A stretch of 64,000 bases of DNA. Origin: Delphinapterus leucas (lineage: Eukaryota > Chordata > Mammalia > Artiodactyla > Monodontidae). Positions 32,071 through 44,104 of the stretch are shown here, one piece after another. The notes under the pieces were generated by a model. That model was not told the DNA's origin. It made no database searches and saw only the letters and a program-made list of their open reading frames with translations. The stretch spans positions 33,117,203-33,181,202 of the forward strand of contig NW_022098021.1 in NCBI RefSeq assembly GCF_002288925.2, read 5' to 3'. Numbering within the stretch: the first letter of the stretch is position 1; each line of letters opens with the position of its first letter. The position numbers and the translations under genes are program-made.

Positions 32071-32260
32071 AAGGGGCAGGTTCCAAATAAAGGGCCAGGT
32101 CGGAGATTTAAAGAGATAGTTGTTGTATAATGGGCCAGGCATGCAACTTAAAGAGATAGATGGTTATATAAAGGAACAGGCGTGTGATTTAAAGGGATAG
32201 ACTCTATTTAAAGGGTTAAGATTGATTTCAAAGAGCATGCACTATTCAAATGCATAATCT
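32071..32260 (+). repeat. Tandem repeat, about 40-bp unit, 4-5 degenerate copies
   Basis: Units start at about 32092 (GGGCCAGG), 32132 (GGGCCAGG), 32173 (GGAACAGG) and 32213 (GGGTTAAG), with a partial one before at about 32073. Each has the order G-rich start, then TTTAAAGAGATAG or a close variant, then a TA-rich end. Spacing is 40-41 bases. Its origin is unknown. Confidence 0.75.
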
Positions 32261-32890
32261 TACAAATACATAGCTTCTGGGAGACAAAAAAGGCAAAAGT
32301 GTAGGAAGTAGTTTCCTTTGGCATTTGGATAGTGAAGAGGAAAAAAATAAGGGGAAAGTTAGAATCTTACAAGACAACTGAATCACAAATTGCAGGACTT
32401 ACAAAAACTACTTCGGCCCCCCCCACCACCACTTAAGGAAACAGACCAACCAACCACCCCATTATAGTACCTGGTATTGATAGGAAAGGGTGACATTAGA
32501 CTAGAAATACTGTAAAACAGGTCAACAGCACAAAAAATGAAAAAAAAAGTTTCTAAATCAGGAAACAAATTTGTACACAAATTAACTGAGGAAAATTCTC
32601 CTCAAATACACACCATGAAGTATTAAAAAAAACTGTAAATTGATACTCCAAACACAATTAAATTTACTCTAATAAACATTTGAGAATATGAAAAATCATT
32701 TAAATCAGAAATTCAAAAACTGAAAACAGAAATGGACAATAAAATTGTCCATTAAAAAAAGAAATTAAAAAAAGAATTGATTGAGTTCAGAAAAGAAATA
32801 GAAGAAAATGTCAAAATTATTCCAGAAATGAAGAATATATTCCAAGATGCCAAAGGGATAATAGACTAATATGAAAATTTAATGAGAATC

Positions 32891-32893
32891 AAA

Positions 32894-32925
<32 letters not shown>

Positions 32926-32968
32926 AAAAAAAAATTTAAAAAAAACAAAAAAAAAAAAAAAAAAAAAA
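32891..32968 (+). repeat. Long interrupted poly(A) tract
   Basis: About 78 bases are almost entirely A, broken by a G and short TTT and C interruptions near 32913, 32934 and 32946. It lies inside the ancient L1/HAL1 relic. It may be the tail of a lost or severely truncated retroposon, or a slippage expansion; assembly error is also possible. Confidence 0.8.
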
Positions 32969-33327
32969 GGAAAGTAACCATGAGAATTAAAATGACATAA
33001 GGAAGTAAAAAATGTCAGAAAAAAAGTAGTGGAAATGGAAGAATTAGTTAGGGAAGGAATAATATTTGTTTTCTTGGAATCTCTGAAGAAGAAAACCAAA
33101 ACAATTGAAAAGAGCTAATACCTGAAACTGTAATTCAAGAGAACTTTCCAGATAGAAAAGATCTGAATCCACACATTGAAAGTATACCAAGAACCTGGAA
33201 AAATTAATCCACAACATGTAACTCTAATACATGTTAGTAAAATTATTATATTAATATATTAAAGATAATAAACTCCTTAAGACTCCATGTAAAAAACCCA
33301 AATAACTTAGAAAGGCAAAAAATTATA

Positions 33328-33551
33328 CAGTTAACCTTTAAACAATGTGGGAGTTAGGGGTACCGACTCTCCACGTGGTTGAAAATCCATGTGTAACTCA
33401 TGGTCAGCCCTCTATATCCACAGTTTTGCATCTGCAGATTCAACTAACCACAGATAGTATAGTATTACTATAATATTTATTGAAAAAAATCTGTGTATAA
33501 GTGGACCTGTGTATAAGTAAGCAACAACCCATGTTGTTCAAGGGTCAACTG
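33328..33551. mobile_element. Tigger-type (pogo-like) MITE
   Basis: The left end CAGTTAACCTTTAAACAATG and right end CATTGTTCAAGGGTCAACTG-like sequence (33529-33551) are inverted repeats, close to the known CAGTTGACCCTTGAACAACA terminus. TA dinucleotides flank both sides (33326-33327 and 33552-33553), as expected for the Tc1/mariner superfamily. It is a 224-bp non-autonomous copy. Confidence 0.85.
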
Positions 33552-33965
33552 TACTAGCATCAAACTTTTCAAAACCAACATACAAAGCAAGGCAAAGTGG
33601 AACAGTGTTTTAAAAAAAGTCAATGAAAAAATAATTCCAGATTTTATATACAGTGAAGCTGGCCTTTAAATATGGTTATATAAACATAGTTTTCAGCAAA
33701 CCAGAACTTAGGGAAATCTCTACCCCTCAGTCCTTCTTGAGGAATCTAGAAGGTGAGCTTCATCCAACCAGCTGGTGATTGGGAAAAATTCACCAAAAGG
33801 ACTGATGATGAGCATTTAAAAAACATATGAATATACATATAACACTAAAACAAGATTGGTGTGAGAATGGACTACTAATATAAAAGTATTATATATTGTG
33901 ACAGCATTAGAAATAATGTAACTGGAAAACAGGAGGGAAATGGAGAGGGGAGGGGGAAAATAGGG

Positions 33966-34011
33966 CAGTAGGTATTTAAGAATATCAACAGTAGGTATTT
34001 AAGAATATCAA
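33966..34011 (+). repeat. 23-bp exact tandem duplication
   Basis: CAGTAGGTATTTAAGAATAT plus CAA occurs twice with no mismatch (33966-33988 and 33989-34011). It is a recent local duplication in the ancient L1/HAL1 relic. Confidence 0.85.
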
Positions 34012-35020
34012 CATGATAAATCATACATTAAAAAGTTAAATGAGAAAATGAGACTCAAGGTAATTAAAAAAAGGTATAAGTACAAAGGCACTATGAAAAC
34101 AAAAATACAGACCTTTGTAAAAACCAAAAAAACTTTCTTTAACAAAATAGCAAAGAATACACATTCTGTGGCTAAAGAAACATGCTAAAAATAACAAAAT
34201 ACACAATTTATAAACTATGATGATGAAATTGAGACCAAATATATCAGTCATAACGATCAACATAAATGGGCTTTACTGAAAAATTAAAAAAAAATGTTGG
34301 TTCATGTAACAAAACCCAGTATGCTGTTTGTAAGAGACATAATGTGATTCAGAATAGCTGAAAATAAAAGGATGGATAACAGTATACCAGACAAATGGAA
34401 ACAATATGAGAGCAGGGATAGTGATTTTTATATCAGATATGGCAGAATTCAAGTCCAAGAACATTAAATGTGACAGAGAAGGTTAATGCTTAAACCCACA
34501 CTCCGCAGTTAAGATGTTACACTTATGAATATTTAGTTTATCAACCACCTTTCAGAAATAAAACCCACAGGAGATGTAGGGACACATAGATAGAAACATA
34601 CCAATAATAGATTTTAATATACCACTTTCATTAGTAGACAGATGAAGTGTACCAAAAAAAAAAAGGAGATAGAAGATCTAAATAATAGAGTCAATAAGAT
34701 TGGTATTTGGTGCATACAGAGCACTACACCTTGAAAATAGAGAATACATGTTTCTATTGAGTGGCCATGACACATTGACAAAATTGGTTATATATTAGGT
34801 CTCAAGACAATAATTTTCATAAAGTAGAAGTATTACAATTATTGATTACAATGCAATAAAACTAGGTTTTATTACCAAAAGCAAAAACAGCCTCTTCCAC
34901 CCAGAAATTTAAAAATTGATTGAACAACTCCTTGGTAAAAGGGGAACTAGAACAGAAAGTCCAGAATTGGACTTCCTGTTTAGACACCAAAACAATGGAA
35001 ACTTAGTATATGGCAAAGGT

Positions 35021-35369
35021 AGTGTATCAGTCTGGTTCCAATAAGGAGAGTGAAACCAACATGGTAACTTGAACAGAGAAAATTTCATATAAAAATTATG
35101 AACTGTAACAGGAGATTGGAGTAACGAGGAGTTCTAAGAAGCAAAGAGAATTTAAAAAAATATAGCAATAGAGGGTATAAGGAGCAGCCACTACGCCTGA
35201 GGAGGAAGAACTTGCCTTGTCCTGGGGTCTGAGATTCATTCCTCATTGAAGAGGGTACTGAATGGGAGAGAAGTTGCTGTGGTCCTGCACTGGCAGAACC
35301 TGCTGGAAATCACTCCTTTGGAACTTCTAAATCTACCTTCTAAGGTGTCAGGGAAAGCTGGTCACAGGA
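35021..35369. other. Intronic stretch, possibly an unassigned old repeat
   Basis: Starts GTATCAGTCTGGTTCCAATA, which resembles starts of some mammalian-wide repeats, but I cannot name the family. No exon seen. Confidence 0.3.
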
Positions 35370-36450
35370 AAGCTGGTCATAGGTAGTTTAAAAAGATTTT
35401 CTATATTTACCTACATGTTTACCATTTCAGATGCTTTTAATTCTTTCCTGTGGTTTCATCTTGTATTATTTTGCTTAATAAGATCAATAACCTCTTATAG
35501 CATTTCTTGTATTGTGTGCCTGTTAGTGGTAACTTCTCTCAGCTTTTATCTAGGAATCTCTTATTTCATTTTCCTTTTTGAAGGATATTTTCTCTGGATA
35601 TAGATTTATAGGTTGTTATCTTTTTCAGTTATTTAAAGATACGGTTTTATTTTCTCCAGAATGAATTGTTAGTGGAAATTCTTATTTTTTTTCTCAGTAT
35701 ATGATGTGTCTTAATTCTCTCACTTCTATTAAGATTTGTTTTTTATTATTTTTTCCCCCAGCAATTTAACTGAGATGTGCCTTGCTGTAGTTTTCTTTGT
35801 GTTTATTCACTGTGAACCCCACAGTGTTGAGTTTTTGCATCTTTGGTTTGTTATCTTTCATCGGTTTTGGAAATTATGCAGGTGTTATCTTTTCATACAC
35901 TTCTTCTGCCTCATTTTCAATTCTATTTCTTTTCTAGGTCTCCACTGACATTTCATGTTAGACTCTGTTATCTTGGATTTTCCATTCTGTTAATTTTCTA
36001 CCTTTTTTCTTTTTTTAGTTATCTACTTCCTTTTTAACCTATGTTCAAGTTCACTAATCCTTTCCTCTTTTGTGTCATGTTTACTGCAAAGCCTATCTAT
36101 GAATTCTTTATTTCTAACTTGTATTTTTTATTTTTAGCATTTCTATTTTTTATAGTTTATATATCCTTTGAAAGTCCTCAGCTCTTCCTGCTTACTGTTC
36201 AGTTTTTTCCATGAGATCTTTTTATTTTTATCATAGCTAGCTTCAAGTGCCTGCCAGTTTTGACATTTGCTTTATCTATGGTCTGTTTCTACTGCCTATT
36301 TCATCTCTTGATTGTTTTATATATATATATATATATATATATTTGCTTTATGGTATGCCATATAATTTTTGATTGCAGGCTAGACTTTTTGTATAAAAGA
36401 ACTGTAGAAAATGAAATAAATAGTATTCATTTCCATACCCTTCTTCTAGG
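35370..36450 (-). repeat. Ancient L1 relic (ORF1/5' region)
   Basis: T-rich reverse-strand sequence with L1M landmarks: 'AGGAATCTCTTATTTCATTT', 'GGATATAGATTTATAGGTTG', 'CAGCAATTTAACTGAGATGTG' in broken form and 'ACCTATGTTCAAGTTCACTAAT' in broken form. It is highly diverged, with no usable frame. A (TA)n run at 36319-36342 lies within it. Confidence 0.55.
36319..36342 (+). repeat. (TA)n microsatellite
   Basis: Twelve perfect TA units. Likely polymorphic. Confidence 0.9.
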
Positions 36451-37164
36451 TTTGGGAGAGGGGTGGGATGGGGAAGCCTGAGGTAATGAGATTTGAGGTT
36501 ATGATGGCTTTTTTTCAGTGTTAGTTTGAGTCAGGTCACCACTGGTTTCAGGTGCTTTGAGGATAGGATCACAGTTTTCTCTTCAGCAGGACCTGGGATC
36601 TTAGCAGTGTTAACTTCCAGAGTTCTGCTCTTCCTTCAGCTAAGCTGCCAGCTATGAAACTGTGGGAGATCTGTTTCTCTGTTTTGCTGCCCAGCTCTCA
36701 GATTCATGATTCATGTTCTACTTTCTATTGCTCTCTAAACCCTTTTGCCTGTTTACTCTGTTAAAGCCTGGAGAGCCTTGGAGTAGTTTCTTTCAGCTCT
36801 CCTATCTCACTGCCTGTAGTTTAAAGCTTGGAGTGCCTAGAGATGTGGGAGTGAGGAATGTGGGAGGAGATGAGAAGTTCTTGCTTCTCTCTTATCCTGC
36901 CCATAGTTATTTGCAGTTGAAAGCCTGAAGTGTTCAGAGGGTACCTTTCAGATACCCTGCTGTGGACCCAGCCTTCTGCCTTCTGTACCTAAAAGCCCAG
37001 ATTGCCTCTGATGGACTTTCTCTCCCCCCACCCCCACCACCTCCCATGCCCCCTCTTCCCCCGCCTCCAGCTTTTGGCATACAATGCTTGAGCACTTGGT
37101 AAAAGCCTGTGTGAGAGTTGGCCATTAATTGCAGACTTGCTTGTGGCTGTAAATCCTTGGGATT
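36451..37164. other. Intronic stretch, unassigned
   Basis: Contains a C-rich pyrimidine run at about 37021-37072. It may continue the ancient L1 upstream of it. No exon recognised. Confidence 0.35.
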
Positions 37165-37550
37165 CTTTTTTTTTTTTTTTTAACATCTTTATTGGAGTAT
37201 AATTGCTTTACAATGGTGTGTTAGTTTCTGCTTTATAACAAAGTGATTCAGTTATACATACACATATATTCCCATATCTCTTCCCTCTTGCATCTCCCTC
37301 CCTCCCACCCTCGCTATCCCACCTCTCTAGGTGGTCACAAAGCACCGAGCTGATCTCCCTGTGCTATATGGCTACTTCCCACTAGCTATATATTTTACGT
37401 TTGGTAGTGTATATATGTCCATGCCACTCTCTCACTTTGTCACAGCTTACCCTTCCCCCTCCCCGTATCCTCAAGTCCATGCTTTTTTTTTTTTTTCCTT
37501 AGATTCCATATATATGTGTTAGCATACGGTATTTGTTTTTCTCTTTCTTA
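37165..37550 (-). mobile_element. L1 element D, 3' UTR fragment
   Basis: T run (37166-37181), then ACATCTTTATTGGAGTATAA and the standard 3' UTR (CACAAAGCACCGAGCTGATC, CCATGCCACTCTCTCACTTT) as in F and G. An internal stretch is replaced by a T run at 37484-37497. It ends in the last bases of ORF2. There is no clean target-site duplication. Confidence 0.85.
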
Positions 37551-38561
37551 TCTGTGAAGCCAGACTGTATGTGGCTGTAAAAAGTTGAAAGTCTGGCCGA
37601 TTTGTCTTTCTTTAAGTGTGGTAAATTCCTCTTTCTTCAGAAAGGATGGAACAATTTTGTGTCTCTTTTATGAAGGACTGGCCACCCTCTAGAATTTAGT
37701 TCATGTAAGTTTCTTTGTGGCCTCATTGCTCTGATGGGTTTAAAAACCTGTGATTTTGTAGTTTATTCAATTTGTTTTGTTCATTTGGTTGAGAGTGACT
37801 GTCTCTTGCTGCTTTGTGGAACACAGTGTTTCTCTTTATATTTCTAATTTTGTAGAACTTTCTTAATGGTAAAAGAATGTGGAATTAATAACCAATGAAT
37901 CATCCTTTTAACTTTTAAAATTTCCTTACAGTTTCCTTAAATGTTTCAAGTTTTGTACACTTGAAGCAGAATATTGACTAGGTCTACTCTTAATTTGAAA
38001 AAAATGAAGGCTAGCTCATTGCCCTAGAGTATCATTGAGCAAAGTAATGTTATTTTGAATGTATCTCTTCGTAATTGTGACTCAGAGGTTCTGAACAGGA
38101 AGCTACTTGGTCATGTTGTCCAATCCCTTTATTTTACCCATGGGAAAATATCTTTATGTTCTAGCTGGTCATAATGAGTTTGAGTGTGTTATATAGTTAT
38201 CTATAGCCATTGCTTTTTTGTCTTTTAGCACAATGTTTATATGTTTTAGACTTCTACTTTGTAATTTTTATCTGTGGTGAATATTTTATTTATTCAGAAC
38301 TTAATTTGAATTTTAAAATGTTTAGAAAAGACAGATTATTGCTCTGGAGTATTAATTATTAGTGTTTATCTCTTCTGTAATATAAATGGGATATACATAT
38401 AAACGGATTTGTGTTACATAGATATTTACTAAAACAGTACATAATATTGTGAATGTAGTGGGTTATTAAAGTATAGATAGTAGTCATGAATAATATTTTC
38501 CTTTGAATTGTTTTATGCAGCAGAATATACTTTTTCACAAAAATTGGACTTTGATATTAAT
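37551..38561. other. Intronic stretch, unassigned
   Basis: AT-rich. I see no exon, RNA gene or repeat. Confidence 0.4.
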
Positions 38562-38985
38562 TTTTTTATTAAAGTATAATTGACATACCATAATAGTTTC
38601 AGGTATACATCGTAGTAATTTGGTATTTATATGCATTTTGAAATGGTCACCATGATGAGTCTAGTTACCATCTGTATCATAAAAAGTTATTGTAATATTA
38701 TTGACTATATTCCCTATGCTGCACATTACATCCCCATTATTTACTTTATAACTGGAAGTTTGTACTTCGTAATCCCCTTCACTTATTTCACATGCCCCCA
38801 GCAATACTTTACTCCCCCTCCATGTTTTATGTTTTTTACATTACATTTTATATCTTTTTATTTTGTGTACCCCTTAACATTGTAGTTATAGTTGATTTTA
38901 CTACTTTAGACTTTTAACTTTCATGCTAACTTTATAAGTGGTTGATCTACTACCTACTGTATACCTGCCTTTACCAGTGAGATTT
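38562..38985 (-). repeat. Old L1 3' UTR relic (L1MA/MB-like)
   Basis: 'TTTATTAAAGTATAATTGAC', 'ATACCATAATAGTTTCAGGT', 'ATGGTCACCATGATGAGTCT' and 'GTACTTCGTAATCCCCTTCA' follow the reverse complement of an older mammalian L1 3' UTR. Moderately diverged. Confidence 0.75.
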
Positions 38986-39678
38986 TTTTCAGTGATATTA
39001 ATTTTTGAGATATATGATTCCAGTGCAAATAATTTAAATTTCTTTTAATTATAAGAATAAGCTAATCTTCATTTCAGATATGTAACAAGTAGTTAGGAAT
39101 GAATGGCCACTTGTTTAGTCAGAGAAAGGTAAAAATATAAAGTGCAGTCTTTCAGGAATAGATGCCAGCACAAGTTTTGTTTGATAGTTTTATAAATGAT
39201 TGAGAGTGTAAGACAGCAGAAAAATTTTTAGGTTGCCAGAAGCTTTTCTAACTGGTAAAATGCTAAATTCATGGGAATAAAGATAAGGAGGATCTTTCAA
39301 TGAGCACATATTTGCATATAAAGGCTAAATCTTATTAAATATAAGATAAATATACTTTATGTATTTATTTAAACAAGCTACAGGCCCAATCTTTTCTTCA
39401 CTCTTTTCTAAGAAATGTTGACTGAGTTATAAGTGGCCTTAGATAACTAGAGTCTCATGTACCTTTTACAGAGAACATTGCAGTACTGTGACTTTTTTTT
39501 CTTGTATCTGCCATAAATATACTTACAGAATTTAAAGTTTCCTTCCACTTTCCTTCTACCTTCAGTTAACTCTGCTTATTTCCTTCTGCCTCAAAACCTT
39601 TATGGCATGAAGTGAGGTATGATTACTGGGTCAGTAACCAGTTGATACAGTTCCTTAGGCTAATAGAATAGTGTTCAG
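38986..39678. other. Intronic stretch, unassigned
   Basis: No exon, RNA gene or named repeat recognised. Confidence 0.4.
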
Positions 39679-39710
39679 CCCTCCCTTCCTCCCTTCCTTC
39701 CTTCCTTCCT
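39679..39710 (+). repeat. (CCTT)n microsatellite
   Basis: About 32 bases of CCTT/CCCTT units directly next to an L1 3' end; probably grew from its degraded A tail or flank. Confidence 0.85.
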
Positions 39711-41655
39711 GTTACTTTCCATTTACAGTTATTATAAAATATTTCTATATTCTTTGTGTTGTACAATACATCCTTGAGCCTATCTTACACCCAATAGTTT
39801 GTACCTTTACTATCTCCTATCACTATGTTGCCCCTGACAACTGGTAACCACTAGTTTGTTCTGTTTTCTGTGAGTCTGCTTTTTTGCTATATTCACTAGT
39901 TTGTTCTATTTTTTAGATTCTCCATATAAGTGATATCATACAGTGTTTGTCTTTCTCTGTCTGACTTACTTCACTTAGCACAGTGCCCTCCAAGTCCATC
40001 CATGTTGCTACAAATGGCAAAATGTCATTCCTTTTTATGGCTGAGTAGTATTCCATTGTATATATATACCACATCTTCTTTATTCATTCATCTGTCAATG
40101 GATACTTAGGTTGCTTCCATGTCTTGGCTATTGTAAAGAGTGCTGCTGTGAACATAGTGGGGCCTGTATCTTTTAGAATTAGAGTCTTCTCTGGATATAT
40201 GCCCAGGAGTGGGATTGCAGGATCATATGGTAACTCTGTTTTTAGTTTTTTTAAGGAACCTCCATACTGTTCTCCATAGTGGTTGTACCAATTTACATTC
40301 CCACCAACAGTGTGGGAGGGTTCCCTTTTCTCCACACCCTCTCCAGCATTTGCTGTTTGTAGATTTCTTGATGGCCATTCTGACCGTGTGAGGTTATACC
40401 TCATGGCAGTTTTGATTTGCATTTCTCTAATAATTAGCAATATTGAGCATCTTTTCATGTGCCTCTTGGCCATTTGTATGTCTTCTTTGGAGAAATGCCT
40501 GTTTAGATCTTTTGCCCCTTTTTTGATTGGGTTGTTTGGTTTTTGATATTAAACTGTATGAGCTGTTTTTATATTTTGGAAATTAATCCCTTGTCGGTCG
40601 TATCATTTGCAAATATTTTCTCCCATTCAGTAGGTTGTCTTTTCGTTTGTAGATGGTTTCCTTTGCTGTGCAAAAGCTTTTAAGTTTAATTAGGTCCCAC
40701 TGTTTTTTTTGTTTTTATTTTTGTTTTTATTTTCACTACTCTAGGAGGTGGATCCAAAAAAATATTGCTGCACTATATGTTGAAGAGTGTTCTGCCTATG
40801 TTTTCCTGTAAGAGTTTTATAGCATCTGGTCTTACATTTAGGTCTTTAATCCATTTTGAGTTTGTTTTTGTGTATGGTATTAGAGAATGTTCTAATTTCA
40901 TTTTCTACGCGTGGCTGTCCATTTTTCCCAGCACCACTTATTGAGGAGACTATCTTTTCTCTGTTGTATATTCTTGCCTCCTTTGCCATAGACTAATTGA
41001 CCATAAGTGTGTGAGTTTTTTCTGGGCTTGTTCTCCTGTTCCATTGATCTATGTGTCTGTTTTTGTACCAGTACCATACTGTTTTGATGACTGTAGCTTT
41101 GTAGTATAGTCTGAAGTCAGGGAGCCTGATTCCTCCAGCTCTGTTCTTTCTGAAGGTTGTTTTGGCTATTTGGAGTCTTTTGTGTTTACGAGAGAGTGGC
41201 ATGGACATATATACACTACCAAACGTAAAATAGATAACTAGTGGGAAGCAGCCGCATAGCACAGGGAGATCAGCTCAGTGCTTTGTGACCACCTAGAGGG
41301 GTGGGATAGGGAGGGTGGGAGGGAGGGAGTCGCAAGAGGGAAGAGATATGGGAACATTTGTATATGTATAACTGATTCACTTTGTTATAAAGCAGAAACT
41401 AACACACCATTGTAAAGCAATTATACTCCAATAAAGATGTTAAAAATAAAAAAACAAAAGTTTTAAAATTATTTGTTCTAGTTCTGTAAAAATGCCATTG
41501 GTATTTTGATAGGGATTACATTGAATCTGTGGATTGCTTTAGGTAGTATGGTCATTTGAACAATATTGATTCTTCCAATCCAAGAATACGGTATATCTTT
41601 ACATCTGTTTGTATCATCTTCAATTTCTTTCATCAGCGTCTTAAAAGTTTTAGTA
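39711..41655 (-). mobile_element. L1 element E, 3' part, older subfamily, interrupted
   Basis: A reverse 3' UTR of an older type (AACTGGTAACCACTAGTTTG) leads into the ORF2 C-terminal third. Readable ORF2 includes a Cys-rich end near 40473-40084 and the thumb/C-terminal region at 41145-41000 ([20 protein letters not shown]), with frameshifts. A sense L1 3' UTR (41188-41455) interrupts it. It is 5'-truncated at about 41655, within ORF2. Confidence 0.82.
41188..41455 (+). mobile_element. L1 3' UTR fragment inserted in opposite orientation into L1 E
   Basis: Sense-strand 3' UTR (AGAGAGTGGCATGGACATAT, TAGGGAGGGTGGGAGGGAGG, TATACTCCAATAAAGATGTT) ends in an A-rich tail. It is the reverse complement of the 3' UTRs of D, F and G. 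The host ORF2 text resumes after it with about a dozen bases lost. No clear target-site duplication. Confidence 0.85.
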
Positions 41656-41734
41656 ATAATTCTTTAGCCATTCTTTTACTGAGTTTGCCATTTCTCTCAG
41701 ATACCATATTATTATGGTATTATTATTTTCTTAT

Positions 41735-41875
41735 TTTGTAAGTGGGAGTAAAACAGTACTTTCCTCACAGGGCTTTTATGACAATTACATGACATAATAC
41801 ATGGCAAATGATTAGTGTGCTACCTGACATTTAAAAGCACAGTAAATACTTGCTGATATTATTGTCGTCACGGTT
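41735..41875 (+). repeat. MIR relic
   Basis: 'GTAAGTGGGAGTAAAACAGT', 'CTCACAGGGCTTTTATGACA' and 'AAAGCACAGTAAATACTTGC' follow the 3' half of MIR in order. Confidence 0.55.
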
Positions 41876-41989
41876 GTTATCATCATTAGCATCATCATCA
41901 TACCCACCCCATCATCATTTCCATTTGTCTGTTTTGACAATTACTATCATATTTTACACACTACTTCTTATCACATGGCATTTAAACTT

Positions 41990-42135
41990 GTGCAGTAGCC
42001 TCCTAACTGATACTATTACCTCCAGTTTCTGTCCCATCCATGTGGTTTATTTACACTTTTCAGGCAAATCTACCTAAAATAGAATTTTTAATCAGGACAC
42101 TGCCCAGTTCAAGAATCTCTCTGCATTGCTCATAG
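41990..42135 (+). repeat. L2 fragment
   Basis: 'GCAGTAGCCTCCTAACTGAT' followed by 'CAGGACACTGCCCAGTTCAA' and 'TCTCTCTGCATTGCTCATAG' match the L2 3' region in order. Confidence 0.6.
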
Positions 42136-42984
42136 ACTTAAATCTTGCTTTGGTATTTAAATAAGTCATTTTACTTATTTAAACTTTATAGTAGGTTTTT
42201 ATTAAGTATTTGTTGAATAAGTTGAATCAATGGTTCTATTGTAGCACTTAAAAATTAGGTTACAGTGCAATTTCAGTGTATCTGTAGTTGATGTTAGTAT
42301 TCTGTTTTCATTTATGTAAATTTCTTCTTGTAAAAGGTAATCATTGATTTTTCTAAATGTAATTGTTTCTAAACATGATTGTTAGAACTTCTATCAAAGT
42401 AATGCACCTTTATAGTTTTAAAAAAAATAAAGTGATACTGAAGGACTTGTAACGAAAAACAGTAGTTCCTGGCTTAACCATCTTTCTCCCCCCTCCCCCA
42501 TCCTACTTTAACTCTTAAATGTTTCTGATGGTTGTTGTCTTCTTTTAATATAATATGCTTTTATCAAGCTGTCTTGACTTTATAAGTTTTAATTTTATTT
42601 ATCTGCCATATATGAATATTTAGCCTTGTTCTATGATTTATCTGTCCTCTCTAATAAATTATATTATTATTTTTAGGAGCCCATTACTTGCTTCCCTTCT
42701 TACTTATCTGTATTTATATAGTATCAAGGTAGATGATATGTACATTTTGTCATGTAACTACAATTAAATCATTGTTATTTTTCTACTGGTTGACACTGTA
42801 GCTGCAGTTAAGTTTATAGTGTTTTTATTAATGTGACTATAAATTTTCTTTTTAAAAAATCATGTAAATAAGCTCTGATTTTATATTCTTTCTTAAACAG
42901 CCTTTTGTATCTCCTGGAGTTTCTAATTCCCATTTTTTTTCCCTTGCATTGCTTGGTATTATCATTTCCTTCAGTTCTTTTAAG
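42136..42984. other. Intronic stretch, unassigned
   Basis: AT-rich; no exon, RNA gene or named repeat recognised. Confidence 0.4.
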
Positions 42985-43148
42985 ATAGTGGTTCTCAATT
43001 AGCAGCAATTTCCCCAACTCTCCGCCTCCTTCAGGACACTTGGTAATGTCTGGAAACATTTTTGGTTGTCCCAGCTTGGGGAGTGCTACTAGCATCTAGT
43101 GTGTAGAGCTCAGGACTGCTGCTAAACATCCTGCTCTGCACAGGGCAG
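42985..43148 (+). mobile_element. MER20-like hAT MITE, partial
   Basis: 'AGTGGTTCTCAATTAGCAGC', 'CTTGGTAATGTCTGGAAACA', 'TTTTTGGTTGTCCCAGCTTG', 'GAGTGCTACTAGCATCTAGT' and 'CTGCTAAACATCCTGCTCTG' occur in the family's order. The far end is lost. The family name is from memory. Confidence 0.6.
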
Positions 43149-44104
43149 CTTTCTTGGGTTGGGTCCATTTTCTGGTTTTGTTCTCTTTCTTAGTTTATTT
43201 CATTTCCTCATTAGATTACAACCTTATGTAATTTAATTTCCTGTGATGGAATTTAATTTCCTATGAATGGATAAAGGTCAATTTCCTGAGGTATTCCATA
43301 TCTGAAACTATGTTTTGCCCACACACCTGAGTGATATTTTGGATACCTATGGGGTTATAAGTGGAAATCATTTTCTTTCATCTTTTTGAGGACATTAATC
43401 AGAGTAAATTTGGTGTCAGCCTCACTCTTCTTCCTTCTTGCCTTTTTCCCCCTTCTTTTTATTTTGTCTGTAAGTTTTTTAGTATTCCCTCTCTATATCC
43501 CTTGCATTCTGAAAATTCATTTACATGTCTGGGGCCTCCCCCCCACTACTTATTGTATTGGGAATTTCCCCTTCTTACTGAGTTTTCTCAAGTCATTAAT
43601 TATGTCTTATGTTTGCTTTGGGAAATTCTCTTACTTATTTATTTTTTTCTCTGCTAGTTTCTTCAATACTGTTTTTTGAACTTTTATTAGGTGGATATAG
43701 AATCCCCCTGGATTAGTCCTTTACGTTCTCTTCTTTCTGGAAATAAATAAAGCAGAGAGATTAATATACTAAAATCAGTATTTTAAATACCCAAAATTGA
43801 CCATTGTTAGCTAGTTCAATGACTTTTTTTTTAATTTTAAATAAAAAAGGGAAGTTTCAGATAGAAATTCTCTTTACCCTTTCCCTTACACATGTTCAGT
43901 CTGGTCCCCTTCTTTCCCTTTCCAGAAGCAACCCTGTTATGATTTTTGCATGTATTCTCTAAGGTCATTAAAGAGTGTATTTATCTATATGTGTAAATAA
44001 ATAACATGTAGGATTGCTTAGTAGATAATTTAAGAATTTATATAGTTACTGTTTTACAGCCTGTTTTTCTGTCTTCTGTCCATGCTGGTGTATATAGATC
44101 TATT
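43149..44104. other. Intronic stretch, unassigned
   Basis: A short imperfect duplication of AATTTAATTTCCT(G/A)TGA occurs near 43228-43266. No exon recognised; the 43361-43679 open frames are hydrophobic T-rich translations without family resemblance. Confidence 0.4.

Larger units (their letters stand above)
32560..35020 (+). repeat. Ancient L1/HAL1-like relic, interrupted by a Tigger MITE
   Basis: A-rich sense-strand sequence with ORF1-like remnants: 'AGAAATGGACAATAAAATTG', 'GAATTGATTGAGTTCAGAAA', 'AAGAGAACTTTCCAGATAGA' and 'GAGCTTCATCCAACCAGCTG'. The absence of clear reverse transcriptase sequence suggests a HAL1-type element. No open frame survives. It is split at 33328-33551. Confidence 0.5.

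Noticed and set aside
37130..37590. GTGGCTGTAAA on both sides of L1 D as a target-site duplication
   Set aside because: The copies lie about a dozen bases away from the element's A tail and about 18 bases from its other end, so they do not abut the insertion. Possible but unsupported.
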